A stretch of DNA of 64,000 nucleotides from NCBI RefSeq assembly GCF_014652135.1, contig NZ_BMYF01000001.1, positions 62,650 through 126,649 of the forward strand, written 5' to 3'. This DNA comes from Mongoliitalea lutea. Its GTDB lineage: Bacteria; Bacteroidota; Bacteroidia; Cytophagales; Cyclobacteriaceae. The position numbers and the translations under genes were made by a program. Every line of letters begins with the position of its first letter. Positions within the stretch are counted from its first letter, which is position 1. Below are positions 51,822 to 61,732 of the stretch, piece after piece. Below the pieces are notes generated by a model. That model worked only from the letters and a program-made list of their open reading frames with translations, was not told the origin of the DNA and did no database searches.

Positions 51822-54329
51822 TTATTCCGTCGGTTGTTGTTCTGTTGGAGCAGAAGCTTCTCCACCTTCTGTTTCCTCCTCTTCTTCTTTTTTGATTTTC
51901 TCAACAGAAGAAATGGCATCCCCTTCACTCAGTTTGATCAAGCGCACTCCTTGTGTGGCTCTGCCCATGACTCTTAATTCGGAAACAGGTGTGCGGATGG
52001 TGATTCCTGATTTGTTGATAATCATCAAATCGTCGGTATCCACCACTTCTTTGATTGCAACTAACAAACCTGTCTTTTCCGTCACATTCATTGCACGGAC
52101 ACCTTTACCACCGCGATTGGTAATTCTGTATGCATCAATTGGAGAACGTTTGCCATAACCATTTTCTGATACTACTAATAGGTTTGCATCTTCTCTGGAG
52201 GCACATACCATGCCAATCACTTCATCATTAACATCTGTTAACGTAATGGCTTTTACCCCGGTAGCAGTCCTACCCATCGGTCTTACCGTGGATTCTGGGA
52301 AATGTATCGCTCTACCTGACTTAGCAGCAATGATAATATGAGAGTTTCCATCAGTCATATCGACTGCTAGTAGCTGATCATCCTCTCTGATATTCAAGGC
52401 AATGATACCATTGGTACGTGGTCTTGAATATTGTTCAAGTGTCGTTTTTTTGATGATACCTTGCTTGGTTACCATCACCAAGTAATTGTTATTGATATAA
52501 TCCTCGTCACCTAGATCGGCAACCTGAATGATAGAACGTATCTTATCATCTGATTCAATGTTGATCAAATTTTGGATAGGCCTACCTTTAGAAGTTTTAG
52601 AACCTTCTGGAATCGCATAGGTTTTCAACCAGAATAATTTCCCATGATCTGTGAAGATCAAGAGGTAATTGTGGGTAGAAGCTGTAAACAAATATTCCGT
52701 CCAATCATCTTCTTTGGTAGTAGCACCTCTACTGCCTACGCCTCCTCTCCCCTGAGACCTGTACTCATTCAATAGTGTTCGCTTGATATAGCCCTGATGA
52801 GAAACTGTAATAATCACTTCCTCATTAGGAATCATATCCTCATAGCTGAAATCTTCTGCATTATGTTCAATGATCGTTCTTCTTGGATCATTGTAGCGCG
52901 TCTTCATCTCGGTCAACTCTTCCTTGATGATTTCCATCCGCTTCTCTTCACTACCCAAGATAAACTTCAGCTCTTCAATCAAGGCCATGATTTCTTTGTA
53001 CTCCTCTTGGATTTTGTCACGCTCCATTCCTGTCAAGCGCTGCAAACGCATATCCAAGATAGCACGTGCTTGTATCTCACTTAAGCCAAAACGCTCCATC
53101 AAACCATTTCTTGCGGTCTCAGGATCTCTTGAACTTCTGATCAAAGAAATTACCTCATCCAGATTATCCAACGCAATCAAATATCCTTCTAAGATGTGTG
53201 CACGTTTCTGCGCTTCTTGCAACTCATACTCAGTCCTTCGAATCACTACTTCATGTCTATGATTGACGTAATGTACAATCATATCTTTTAAGTTCAGTGT
53301 CTGTGGACGGCCTTTGACTAAAGCAACGTTATTGACTGAGAAAGAGGTTTGTAACTGTGTTTGCTTGTAAAGATTATTCAATACAACATTGGCAACGGCA
53401 TCCCGCTTCAATTCATAGACAACACGCATCCCTTGCCTATCGGACTCATCACGTATAGCCGAAATCCCATCAATCTTTTTCTCATTGATAAGTTGAGCGG
53501 TCTTTTCGATCATACTAGCCTTATTGACCTGGTATGGGATTTCAGAGATGATGATGGATTCTCTACCATTATCTTTAGTCTCGATATCCGCTTTTCCACG
53601 GATTATGATTCTTCCTCTACCGGTTTCGAAAGCTGCTTTTACTCCATTGTATCCATAGATGATGGCACCTGTTGGGAAGTCCGGAGCAATGATATGCTCC
53701 ATCAATTCACTAATGGTGATTTCATTATTATCTATGTAAGCAATGATTCCATCTACTACTTCCCCTAAATTGTGAGGTGCCATATTGGTAGCCATACCTA
53801 CGGCAATACCAGAAGCACCATTCAACAATAATGCGGGAATTTTAGCAGGTAGTACAATAGGCTCCTTTAAGGAGTCATCAAAGTTTAGCTGAAAATCAAC
53901 CGTATTTTTGTTGATATCCACCAACAACTCTTCGGCAATTCTTTTTAGCCTCGCTTCGGTGTAACGCATCGCAGCAGGATTATCACCATCAATGGAACCA
54001 AAGTTACCTTGACCATCCACTAGAGGATAGCGCAAGGACCAAGGCTGGGCCATACGAACCATAGTTTCATATACCGCTGAATCTCCGTGTGGGTGATACT
54101 TACCAAGTACCTCCCCTACAATTCTAGCTGATTTCTTGTATGGTTTGTTGTGCAAGACTCCAAGTTCCTGCATACCAAACAAAATTCTCCTATGAACGGG
54201 TTTAAGACCATCCCTTACATCTGGAAGTGCTCTGGAAACAATAACCGACATTGAATAATCAATGTAGGCTCCACGCATTTCGTCTTCAATGTTGATTGGG
54301 ATTATATTCTCATTCTCTCCTCGAGCCAT
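51822..54329 (-). CDS. gyrA: DNA gyrase subunit A
   Basis: An 835-residue type IIA topoisomerase subunit. The catalytic tyrosine is Y123 in [12 protein letters not shown]. The quinolone-determining region reads [20 protein letters not shown], with S84 and E88 at the two hot-spot positions: the serine is wild-type-like and Glu replaces the E. coli Asp. The GyrA-box [10 protein letters not shown] lies at the start of the C-terminal pinwheel, followed by [16 protein letters not shown]-type blades. The tail is acidic ([14 protein letters not shown]). Length and the GyrA-box favour gyrA over parC. Confidence 0.95.
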   Translation of the reverse strand: MARGENENIIPINIEDEMRGAYIDYSMSVIVSRALPDVRDGLKPVHRRILFGMQELGVLHNKPYKKSARIVGEVLGKYHPHGDSAVYETMVRMAQPWSLRYPLVDGQGNFGSIDGDNPAAMRYTEARLKRIAEELLVDINKNTVDFQLNFDDSLKEPIVLPAKIPALLLNGASGIAVGMATNMAPHNLGEVVDGIIAYIDNNEITISELMEHIIAPDFPTGAIIYGYNGVKAAFETGRGRIIIRGKADIETKDNGRESIIISEIPYQVNKASMIEKTAQLINEKKIDGISAIRDESDRQGMRVVYELKRDAVANVVLNNLYKQTQLQTSFSVNNVALVKGRPQTLNLKDMIVHYVNHRHEVVIRRTEYELQEAQKRAHILEGYLIALDNLDEVISLIRSSRDPETARNGLMERFGLSEIQARAILDMRLQRLTGMERDKIQEEYKEIMALIEELKFILGSEEKRMEIIKEELTEMKTRYNDPRRTIIEHNAEDFSYEDMIPNEEVIITVSHQGYIKRTLLNEYRSQGRGGVGSRGATTKEDDWTEYLFTASTHNYLLIFTDHGKLFWLKTYAIPEGSKTSKGRPIQNLINIESDDKIRSIIQVADLGDEDYINNNYLVMVTKQGIIKKTTLEQYSRPRTNGIIALNIREDDQLLAVDMTDGNSHIIIAAKSGRAIHFPESTVRPMGRTATGVKAITLTDVNDEVIGMVCASREDANLLVVSENGYGKRSPIDAYRITNRGGKGVRAMNVTEKTGLLVAIKEVVDTDDLMIINKSGITIRTPVSELRVMGRATQGVRLIKLSEGDAISSVEKIKKEEEEETEGGEASAPTEQQPTE

Positions 54330-54423
54330 AAATTTATGTTATCTCAATAAGCTTGCAAGTTAATAAAAAACCTGATGCTTTAAAAAGAATATTTGGCAAA
54401 GGAATAGTGAAAACGGACATGGT

Positions 54424-55422
54424 TTAATACCATTGACCTACCTTTCTGTTTTGTAATTGGAATATAGAACTGCCTCTATACTCCACACCATCATGTAAGT
54501 GCTTCATTACCACGCCGCATCCAGGTTTTTTACATCTTTTGGTTCCTGGAAGGCTTACAGATAATCCAACTTGAATGGGGTAAAGAATTTGTCGAAAGCT
54601 TTGAACTTCTAAGGGGTTTTCAGCTTGAAAAAGAAAATTCCTTGTTTCGTAACCCGCTTTTAAAAAAAGTCGTGAATACTCTGAAAAATCACGTTCTATT
54701 CTAAACGAAACATTAAAAAATGGATCAGTTCCTATTCCCACAGAAGGATCTATATTTTCCCTAATTGAAATATTCCCAAACTGACCTTCTACCATAAATC
54801 TCCACGGATAATTTTGTCGAATTCTTTGATTCTTTTGAGACTGCATATAAAAATTTTGAGATGAATACTTGCGATATCGCCATCTCAAAAATTTCGCTCG
54901 TTTTCCTGCATCATAAAGAACAATCCCTAATGTCCCAAAGACTTTATCAAAAGTATAGGACGTATTTTCAAACACAAACTCATATGGAGAGGCTTGGAAA
55001 GCCCCCATACTGCCAAACTCTCTTCCATAGCCACCTCCTAAAGTAATTGTATTGAATAGATTAACCCGACCGGCTATATGAAGAGGAATGGCTGTTTGAC
55101 CCAAACTACGGAAATTCAAAGTATCGTCAGAAGAAATAGATCTCGGAAGATCAATTTGACTGGTTTGAAAAATCGGATATTGAGAAGGATTATCAGATAA
55201 AAATGTCATCCTATTATGCTGATGAGCACCACCTGCGGCAAGCTCAACTGAAACCAATGAAATAACTGACCTTGTAACATTACCTATATTACTTTCACTC
55301 TTTCTACCTTTTTCTCTTGCACGGGTATCCAAACCAAAAATGTCTTCTTGGGCAGAAACGGCACTTACAATCATCAAAACAATTGCTCCAAGCAACACTA
55401 TAAACTTTTTCATCCGATCCAT
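54424..55422 (-). CDS. Hypothetical secreted protein with C-terminal cysteine tail
   Basis: 332 residues from the ATG at 55422 (MDRMKKFIVLLGAIVLMIVS, signal peptide); the frame also opens at 55473, but a TACTTTCG promoter-like box at about 55428-55435 lies inside that extension. The body is beta-rich and could be an outer-membrane barrel (HIAGRVNLFNTITLGGGYGR, FNVSFRIERDF, LYPIQVGLSVSLPG). The end, CKKPGCGVVMKHLHDGVEYR, contains two cysteines and two histidines, a possible metal site. The family is not recognised. Confidence 0.6.
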   Translation of the reverse strand: MDRMKKFIVLLGAIVLMIVSAVSAQEDIFGLDTRAREKGRKSESNIGNVTRSVISLVSVELAAGGAHQHNRMTFLSDNPSQYPIFQTSQIDLPRSISSDDTLNFRSLGQTAIPLHIAGRVNLFNTITLGGGYGREFGSMGAFQASPYEFVFENTSYTFDKVFGTLGIVLYDAGKRAKFLRWRYRKYSSQNFYMQSQKNQRIRQNYPWRFMVEGQFGNISIRENIDPSVGIGTDPFFNVSFRIERDFSEYSRLFLKAGYETRNFLFQAENPLEVQSFRQILYPIQVGLSVSLPGTKRCKKPGCGVVMKHLHDGVEYRGSSIFQLQNRKVGQWY

Positions 55423-55573
55423 AACGTACGAAAGTAACCAATTGTACCATTCAATGGTAGAAAAAACGCTCAATTTTTTACCTAAATCCTAAATGAGAAC
55501 ACCTAATTTCCTTCAAAATACTTCAATAGGAGATACTCAAGAAATGCGAACAAGTTCAATGACCTCCTAAAAT

Positions 55574-55606
55574 AAAAAGGCCTACAGTTACCTGAAGACC
55601 TTTTAT
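55574..55606 (-). terminator. Probable terminator of the 164-residue secreted protein gene
   Basis: AAAAGGCCT and AGACCTTTT form a stem with one mismatch, 22 bp after the stop on the minus strand. The T-tract is moderate. Confidence 0.55.
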
Positions 55607-55627
55607 CAAACAAACCAAATTAAAATT

Positions 55628-56122
55628 TTATCGCTCTGTGTCTGCATCAGAAGACCCTTGGGTCTTCAAATCAGCAATCATAGAATCAATTTGAGATTTT
55701 ACAGCAGGATCTGCCATGGCTCTTTTCACTTTGTTGTAAGTGGCTGCACCCAAAACCTCAGGATCCTTGATTAACTCAATCATGTACTCTTTCACTTCCT
55801 CTCCAATAGAATCGATGTAAGACTGAATCTCTGAATAAGCTTCTTTTTCTTCCTCAGTCACATTGATTTCAGCCATTTTATCATCTTTTCCCCAAGCACC
55901 TTTAATTTCATTGTAACGAGCACCACCACCCAACACTTCATTCTCGCGGATCATTTCTACAAGCTTCTCTTGTTTTTCTTGAGTGAAAGCTGCTACCATG
56001 ACCTCCATTGTGGCATACTTCTTCATTTCATCCTCTGTCACTTCTTCAGAATCGTCTTGAGCAACCACTTGGAAACTCATGAATCCAGCTAATAAGAAAG
56101 CGAAAGCAAATAACTTCTTCAT
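55628..56122 (-). CDS. Secreted helical protein with internal duplication
   Basis: A 164-residue protein with signal peptide MKKLFAFAFLLAGFMSFQVVAQ. The mature part is acidic and helical and holds two related segments: KLVEMIRENEVLGGGARYNE followed by IKGAW (~55-80), and EYMIELIKDPEVLGAATYNK followed by VKRAM (~113-137). This pattern suggests a duplicated helical unit. No cysteines, motif or family is recognised. It is a single gene with its own terminator. Confidence 0.65.
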   Translation of the reverse strand: MKKLFAFAFLLAGFMSFQVVAQDDSEEVTEDEMKKYATMEVMVAAFTQEKQEKLVEMIRENEVLGGGARYNEIKGAWGKDDKMAEINVTEEEKEAYSEIQSYIDSIGEEVKEYMIELIKDPEVLGAATYNKVKRAMADPAVKSQIDSMIADLKTQGSSDADTER

Positions 56123-56411
56123 ACAATAATTGGTTTAATGTGTAATTCAAACTTTTGCTCAATAAAATTCAAAAAGTACTTTTTTCCAAAAAATCTGGAA
56201 AAATATAGCACTTAAAAAATGTTAAATGGTGAATATTTTGGACCAAAGGATAATGATTTCGCCTATAGACTCAACTCATTAAGGCAAGCCTACAAGCAAA
56301 ATCAGATGGAATATTTCCCAATTTCACAAGTGATAAAATGATAAAAAAACTAAGGTCAATTTAATATTATGAGTTTAAAAAATTACTTACAGAAACATGT
56401 TTATCAGTCAC

Positions 56412-57062
56412 TTATAAGCTCTTCAATTCTTGTATAGTCTTTATTGGATTGGATGAATTGAATACAAAACTACCAGCTACCAATACATCCGCACCAGCTT
56501 CCATTAGCAAAGGGGCATTAACCAAATTCACCCCCCCGTCAATTTCGATCAAGGTTTGGGCATTTTTACGAAGAATCAAATCCTTCAATCGTCTAACTTT
56601 ATCATACGTATTTTCTATAAACTTCTGTCCACCAAACCCAGGGTTAACTGACATAATGCACACGAGATCAATATCTTGGATAACCTCCTCAAAAGAACTT
56701 ATAGGCGTATGAGGATTAACGGCAATTCCAGCTTTGCAACCTAAGGCTTTGATTGCTTGAAGGCTACGGTGTAAATGATTGCAAGCTTCCACGTGTACTG
56801 ATATAATCGAGGCCCCTGCTTTGGCAAATGCTTCCAGATAGTTATCCGGATTGACAATCATCAAGTGTACGTCTAAAGGCTTTTGTGCATGCTTATGCAT
56901 GGCCTCAGTCACAGGAATTCCAAAAGAAATATTAGGAACGAAAACACCATCCATGATATCCACGTGGATATAATCACAGGCAGAGGCATTCAACATTTCG
57001 ATCTCAGATTGGAGATTGGCAAAATCTGAGGCTAATACAGAAGGGGAAATTTGAACAGGCAT
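56412..57062 (-). CDS. rpe: Ribulose-phosphate 3-epimerase
   Basis: A 216-residue TIM barrel of normal length. ISPSVLASDFANLQSEI at the start, CDYIHVDIMDGVFVPNISFG with the metal-binding His and Asp, VHLMIVNPDNYL, MSVNPGFGGQKFI and IEIDGGVN (catalytic Asp) identify the enzyme. It interconverts ribulose-5-phosphate and xylulose-5-phosphate. It follows the subtilisin gene by 45 bp and has a TTCTTTTG promoter-like box just before the ATG. Confidence 0.96.
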   Translation of the reverse strand: MPVQISPSVLASDFANLQSEIEMLNASACDYIHVDIMDGVFVPNISFGIPVTEAMHKHAQKPLDVHLMIVNPDNYLEAFAKAGASIISVHVEACNHLHRSLQAIKALGCKAGIAVNPHTPISSFEEVIQDIDLVCIMSVNPGFGGQKFIENTYDKVRRLKDLILRKNAQTLIEIDGGVNLVNAPLLMEAGADVLVAGSFVFNSSNPIKTIQELKSL

Positions 57063-57107
57063 GTTTGGGATTTTTCTTGCAAAAGAAATAAAATTCGGTC
57101 AAGAGGC

Positions 57108-58754
57108 CTATTTTTTAATGAGTTTTGTGCTATAAACCTTCCCCCCTGCCAAGGCTCGCACAATATACAACCCCGTATTTAACTGAGGAACAGCTACAGC
57201 AAATGGTTCAAAGCTATCCCTTCTGCTAAGGAATCCTTCATATACAAGTCTACCTTGTATATCTACTAGCTGAATTTGTAGATCAAGGTGTTGATCAAAG
57301 TCTAAAAAGAAAATATCTCCCAACAACGGATTGGGGAAAAGTTTCCGCTGCTTTCGTTCAGTATTACTATTCAGTACCTCTCCCAAATAAGCTTTTCGAA
57401 AGTCAGGTATTCCAAAACCAAATTGGTTATCTGGATTGTCAGCTTGCGTGGCACTTTGGAGCATTAAATCAATCAATTCATCCTTGGTGAGTTCCGGTTT
57501 GGCTTGCCATATTCCTGCTGCCAAGGCAGCTATCTGAGGCGAAGAAAAAGAAGTGCCATTTGATCTACCCGCAGTTCCATTTGATCGCAACAACCAAACT
57601 TGGCTACCCAAAGTAGTGAGATCAGGCTTGATTCTCCCATCTGCTGTAGGACCTTGGGAACTGAAGGAAGACCTACTTAAATCCTGAACCACAGAACCAA
57701 TGGCCAAAATACCTTTGGCATCGGCGGGCATTGTGATGGAACTAGGACCTCTTCCGCCGTAATTGCCAGCAGATGTCACCACTAAAATACCTTTATCTCC
57801 TGCTATTGTAGCGCCTTTGGTAATTATAGACGTTTCTCCATTCAAATCGCTGAAGGTGTAATCCATCGTAGGATCATCAAAATCCCAATAGCCCAAAGAA
57901 CTGTTAATGATGTCCACTCCCAGGCTATCGGCATATTCTGCTGCTTTGACCCAATTATATTCTTCGATGCGATATTCAGTTGGAACATCCTCTGTGATAC
58001 ATAAAATGTAGTAGGCTTCAGGTGCACCTGCCAGCAAAACATTGGCATCATTGGCAGCAATCAGGGAGAGTACATTGGAACCATGTTGGTTTTTGCGGAA
58101 AACATCGCTGCTCCAAGGCTCTACAAAATCCTTAGCTCCGATGATTTTATTATTGGCAATCAAATGATTAAGCGCAGGGATGGTATTGACACCAGGGAAT
58201 CCTGCATCAAAAACAGCAATCCTTATCCCTTGACCTTTAAAACCTTCCTCATGCATGAACGGAATACCCAACAAACCATTTTGAAATGCAAATTCTGATG
58301 GATTTTCTACTCGGGCATTGATTGATGTCTCCGATGCAAGCGCTTCAAATTTTTTATGAGAATGGGAAGGCTGAATTCTTCCTTGTGCTAAGAATCCGGG
58401 AGCAACAAAAACCACTTTTTCTACAAAATCCAGTGCTTCTAAAGCAAAAACAGCATCTGTATTTACTATGGCAACTGAAGCATTTAACCAGTTGGAGTGA
58501 TACAAAAAACTGCTAACCAATGGAGTAATAGCTTCTATATACTTGGCAGATACCGGTAAATCCAAACTATCAAGATTGACTTGCTGTCGAGACCTTCGCT
58601 CAAGTGAGGCATCTGTTAAAAATTCCTGTGGTGTGTTTAATGAAAAATCAGTTTGAGGCTTGAACTTATAATGTATAGCGTATCTGTTTTGCGCCTGCAC
58701 TGATTCTCCCAGCATCAATACAATGACTATCCATACTAACCTATAAATTGCCAT
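57108..58754 (-). CDS. Secreted subtilisin-like serine protease (S8) with type IX sorting domain
   Basis: 548 residues from the ATG at 58754, with signal peptide AIYRLVWIVIVLMLGESVQAQ. An N-terminal prodomain-like region (~25-150) precedes the catalytic domain: Asp in IRIAVFDAGFPG (~D183), His in KNQHGSNVLSLIA (~H224) and Ser in NGTSFSSPQIAALAAG (~S402). The last ~80 residues (KLFPNPLLGDIFFLDFD... to TGLYIVRALAGGKVYSTKLI) are a type A C-terminal domain for type IX secretion, so the protease is exported across the outer membrane and anchored or released. Its start overlaps the upstream lipoprotein gene by 14 bp. Confidence 0.92.
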   Translation of the reverse strand: MAIYRLVWIVIVLMLGESVQAQNRYAIHYKFKPQTDFSLNTPQEFLTDASLERRSRQQVNLDSLDLPVSAKYIEAITPLVSSFLYHSNWLNASVAIVNTDAVFALEALDFVEKVVFVAPGFLAQGRIQPSHSHKKFEALASETSINARVENPSEFAFQNGLLGIPFMHEEGFKGQGIRIAVFDAGFPGVNTIPALNHLIANNKIIGAKDFVEPWSSDVFRKNQHGSNVLSLIAANDANVLLAGAPEAYYILCITEDVPTEYRIEEYNWVKAAEYADSLGVDIINSSLGYWDFDDPTMDYTFSDLNGETSIITKGATIAGDKGILVVTSAGNYGGRGPSSITMPADAKGILAIGSVVQDLSRSSFSSQGPTADGRIKPDLTTLGSQVWLLRSNGTAGRSNGTSFSSPQIAALAAGIWQAKPELTKDELIDLMLQSATQADNPDNQFGFGIPDFRKAYLGEVLNSNTERKQRKLFPNPLLGDIFFLDFDQHLDLQIQLVDIQGRLVYEGFLSRRDSFEPFAVAVPQLNTGLYIVRALAGGKVYSTKLIKK

Positions 58755-59418
58755 AATCAAATAACCTCATGTGCGTTTTTCTTCCTCTATTGATTAACTG
58801 CTGACCTAGACAATCATTTCTCGAACAATAAGTAAACACCTCATAATAGTGTTCTACCATTCCTATACCTCGGGCAAAGACTTCATAACGATTATCTCTA
58901 AAAGTGATCAAATCATCATCTTCTTCTTGAACGACCAAAACTGCCCGAGGATACATCACTCCCCCTGATTCCACAACACCTGCTCGAACAATTGTAAAAT
59001 CATCTCTATCCAAGGAATTAAATACATTTCCATCCCAGGTCACCTCCTCTCTCGGAGGAAAAACTAATGGAATGATATTTCTGTTTTCAATTAATCGAAT
59101 TAACGCATTTCGTCTGACAAATTGAGCATAATTGGTTGTAGTCACCCAATTAGTGCGGTTCGATGACTCTTCTCGTCGTAAGACATAGACCAATTCATTT
59201 TGGGCATTGATATATGTGTAGTCCACCACATCTCGGATAAAATAGGATCGTTCTTCCTGATCGTTTTCCCCAAAAACTATCACTTCATCCACTTCGTAAA
59301 TCCAGAATCTACCCACTTGCAAAGGCTGATAGTCTTTGCCCATATCAACAATGGGATTTTCTGTCTCGCAAGCAAGAAGAAAAACACTAAGGAAAATGAG
59401 CAAGAATCTGTGACGCAT
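58741..59418 (-). CDS. Lipoprotein of unknown function, coupled to the subtilisin
   Basis: A 225-residue protein. The signal RFLLIFLSVFLLACETENP carries a lipobox (LLAC). DYQPLQVGRFWIYEVDEVI and the following beta-rich domain resemble small Bacteroidota lipoproteins often seen upstream of secreted proteases, but no family is named with confidence. The gene overlaps the protease start, so the two are translationally coupled. It may help in protease maturation or act as an inhibitor; neither is shown. Confidence 0.7.
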   Translation of the reverse strand: MRHRFLLIFLSVFLLACETENPIVDMGKDYQPLQVGRFWIYEVDEVIVFGENDQEERSYFIRDVVDYTYINAQNELVYVLRREESSNRTNWVTTTNYAQFVRRNALIRLIENRNIIPLVFPPREEVTWDGNVFNSLDRDDFTIVRAGVVESGGVMYPRAVLVVQEEDDDLITFRDNRYEVFARGIGMVEHYYEVFTYCSRNDCLGQQLINRGRKTHMRLFDYGNL

Positions 59419-59471
59419 ATAGCCTATTCCGTTACTGTGGCTTAAAAATACATTTTTCGGATGAAATCATG

Positions 59472-59479
59472 TACCTTCG
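59472..59479 (+). promoter_or_regulatory. Candidate -7 box of the trpF-like/hemF operon
   Basis: TACCTTCG resembles TAnnTTTG with one change and lies 28 bp before the ATG at 59508. It also lies inside the longer open frame from 59469, arguing for the downstream start. Confidence 0.35.
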
Positions 59480-59507
59480 TACCGATAAATTCAAACATAC
59501 AAGAAAA

Positions 59508-60134
59508 ATGGCACTGAAAACCTTTGTAAAAATCTCTCAAGTCAATAATCTAACCGATGCACGATACTGTGCTGGCATGTATGTCAATTGGATGGGTTTT
59601 AGCTTGGAAGAAAACAATGCAAACTACCTTTCACCTGAGAAATATAAAGAAATCACTGATTGGCTTTCAGGTGTTTCTTACGTAGCTGAATTTGAACATT
59701 CTCACCCTGAAAATATCCTTAAAACCCTCCAAGCCTACGAAGGAATCGATGCTATCGAAGTTTCCCAAGAAGTGCATATCCCCATGTTATTGAACACTGG
59801 TAAAGCCTTGATTTTTAAAGTAAGTATACAATCTGCAGAAGACATCCGTGAATTGATTGCAAAAGCGCCTGGATTCAAGGAAAATCAAGTGACAGTACTA
59901 CTTGATTCCAGTATTGAAAAGCTTTCTGAAGAAATGATTTCCCTGATTGCAGACCTTTCTGAGCAAACCCAAGTGTTGCTTGGTTTTGGATTGGATGCTA
60001 GTACACTGGAAACCACTTTAGACCAAACTGGCGTATATGGAATTTCTCTTAAGGGAGGAACGGAAATCAGCCCCGGTTTGAAAGACTTTGATGAGCTGGC
60101 TGAGATTTTGGAATTATTGGAAGTAGAAGATTAA
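59508..60134 (+). CDS. TrpF-like TIM-barrel protein lacking the catalytic cysteine
   Basis: 208 residues from the ATG at 59508. It aligns by eye with phosphoribosylanthranilate isomerase: FVKISQVNNLTDARYCAGMY corresponds to the VKICGITNLEDA strand, YLSPEKY to SPRYVSPE, VTVLLDSS to the strand with the catalytic Asp, and ISLKGGTEISPGLKDFDELA to the SSGVE..PGVKD phosphate loop. The general-base cysteine (KICG) is replaced by KISQ and the SPR arginine is missing, so isomerase activity is doubtful. No trp gene is near. hemF follows after 11 bp, suggesting a different role. Confidence 0.7.
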   Translation: MALKTFVKISQVNNLTDARYCAGMYVNWMGFSLEENNANYLSPEKYKEITDWLSGVSYVAEFEHSHPENILKTLQAYEGIDAIEVSQEVHIPMLLNTGKALIFKVSIQSAEDIRELIAKAPGFKENQVTVLLDSSIEKLSEEMISLIADLSEQTQVLLGFGLDASTLETTLDQTGVYGISLKGGTEISPGLKDFDELAEILELLEVED

Positions 60135-60145
60135 TCTAACCAAAC

Positions 60146-61048
60146 ATGAGATTGGACAAGCAAATAATTGCCCATGACTTTATGCAGATACAAGACCATA
60201 TCTGTCAAGAGTTGGATTTGGGTGATGGTCAGGGAAAATTCAAGGAAGACAAGTGGACAAGACCGGAAGGTGGCGGAGGTCGTACCCGAATTTTCGACAA
60301 TGGGAAAATCATTGAAAAAGGTGGAGTAGCTTTTTCTGCTGTAGAAGGCCCTACTCCGGATAAAATTTTACAAAAATTACAATTAGAGCAGGCAGATTTC
60401 TTTGCCACAGGAGTTTCTATTGTCATCCATCCTGAAAGTCCTATGATACCCATCATCCATATGAATATCCGGTACTTTGAGATGAGTTCTGGCGTTCGTT
60501 GGTTTGGTGGTGGGATAGACTTAACTCCCCATTATATTGATATCGAAGATGCTAAATTCTTTCATCAACAAGTGAAGGATACCTGTGACCAATACAACAC
60601 TTCCTATTACCCAAAATTTAAAAAATGGGCGGATGATTATTTTTATCTCAAACACCGTCAGGAAACCCGAGGAATCGGGGGAATCTTTTTTGATAGATTG
60701 GTAAGTGAGGATGAGGATGAGATGAAACAGATTTTTGACTTCGTTAAATCTGTGGGTTATCTATTCCCCAAAATTTACAGACACTTCATGGCTAAAAATT
60801 CCCAACTGCCTTACGGAGAGCAAGAACAGAAATGGCAGGCACTTCGCAGAGGTCGCTATGTGGAATTCAATTTGGTGTGGGATGCCGGTACCAAATTTGG
60901 ACTTGATACCAATGGACGGACGGAAAGTATTCTCATGAGTATGCCTCCTATAGCCAATTGGGAATACATGCATCAACCAGAAGCAGGAAGTAAGGAAGCA
61001 TTCACCTTAGAACATTTAAAAAAGGATATTGACTGGCTGAGTTACTAA
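60146..61048 (+). CDS. hemF: Oxygen-dependent coproporphyrinogen III oxidase
   Basis: A 300-residue HemF. EGGGGRTRIFDNGKIIEKGG, IHMNIRYFEM, WFGGGIDLTPHYI, KHRQETRGIGGIFFDRL and RRGRYVEFNLVWDAGTKFGL are the conserved blocks. It oxidatively decarboxylates coproporphyrinogen III to protoporphyrinogen IX in haem synthesis and requires O2, implying an aerobic habit. It lies 11 bp after the TrpF-like gene and 3 bp before a PAP2 phosphatase gene, forming a three-gene operon. Confidence 0.95.
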   Translation: MRLDKQIIAHDFMQIQDHICQELDLGDGQGKFKEDKWTRPEGGGGRTRIFDNGKIIEKGGVAFSAVEGPTPDKILQKLQLEQADFFATGVSIVIHPESPMIPIIHMNIRYFEMSSGVRWFGGGIDLTPHYIDIEDAKFFHQQVKDTCDQYNTSYYPKFKKWADDYFYLKHRQETRGIGGIFFDRLVSEDEDEMKQIFDFVKSVGYLFPKIYRHFMAKNSQLPYGEQEQKWQALRRGRYVEFNLVWDAGTKFGLDTNGRTESILMSMPPIANWEYMHQPEAGSKEAFTLEHLKKDIDWLSY

Positions 61049-61051
61049 GTA

Positions 61052-61633
61052 ATGATCGAATCAATCAAATCACTGGATGAGTCTTTATTGCTTTTCTTCA
61101 ATGGATTGCATCATCCTTTTATGGACCCAATCATGTACACGGCTACCCAGACCTGGCCTTGGGTACCCATGTATGCGTTTTTATTGTATTTGATTTGGAA
61201 GACTCATGGGATGCAGGGATGGTGGACCTTGATTGGTATTTTCCTGGCAGTATTATTTGCAGATCAGTTTACCTCTTCCTTTATGAAGCCTTTTTTTGGA
61301 AGACTGAGACCTTGTCAAAATCCTGATTTAGCAGAAGTCCTGCACACTTACCGGACATGCGGAGGAAAGTTTGGATTTGCTTCTTCCCATGCTGCCAATA
61401 GCTTTGCTGTGGCTACTTTATTGTGGCAGTTGATAGGCAAAAAATACCCTGCTGTCAAATGGCTATTTGCTTGGGCGGTTTTCTTCTCCTATACCCGTGT
61501 ATACCTTGGTGTTCATTACCCAGGTGATATCATTGTAGGTGGAATCGTGGGAGCTTGCTGCGGCTACTTAGCTTACTTGATCAGCCATCAAATCTATCGT
61601 TGGACATCTTCGAATAAATCCACCATTGAGTAA
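61052..61633 (+). CDS. PAP2 family membrane phosphatase
   Basis: A 193-residue protein with five to six membrane helices and the three acid-phosphatase motifs: KPFFGRLRPCQNPD, SSHAANSFAVATLL and SYTRVYLGVHYPGDIIVGG. Such enzymes dephosphorylate undecaprenyl pyrophosphate or phosphatidate/lipid A. It follows hemF by 3 bp and ends at a terminator. The substrate cannot be decided from sequence. Confidence 0.9.
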   Translation: MIESIKSLDESLLLFFNGLHHPFMDPIMYTATQTWPWVPMYAFLLYLIWKTHGMQGWWTLIGIFLAVLFADQFTSSFMKPFFGRLRPCQNPDLAEVLHTYRTCGGKFGFASSHAANSFAVATLLWQLIGKKYPAVKWLFAWAVFFSYTRVYLGVHYPGDIIVGGIVGACCGYLAYLISHQIYRWTSSNKSTIE

Positions 61634-61639
61634 AAAGCA

Positions 61640-61700
61640 AAACCTATCAGGATAATAAGCAATCAAGGAAAATGATTTCAATAAAAATCCTGGTAGGTTT
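61640..61700. terminator. Long-loop hairpin between convergent genes, probable terminator
   Basis: AAACCTATCAGGAT (61640-61653) pairs with ATCCTGGTAGGTTT (61687-61700) with one mismatch, followed by ATTTTTTT on the plus strand. The 33-nt loop is longer than usual. Confidence 0.6.
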
Positions 61701-61732
61701 ATTTTTTTAACCATAAGTGATATGACTTACTT

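Noticed and set aside
52000-54329. gyrA QRDR Glu88 as a quinolone resistance change
   Set aside because: Glu at this position is a conservative acidic residue and Ser84 is intact, so no resistance claim is justified.
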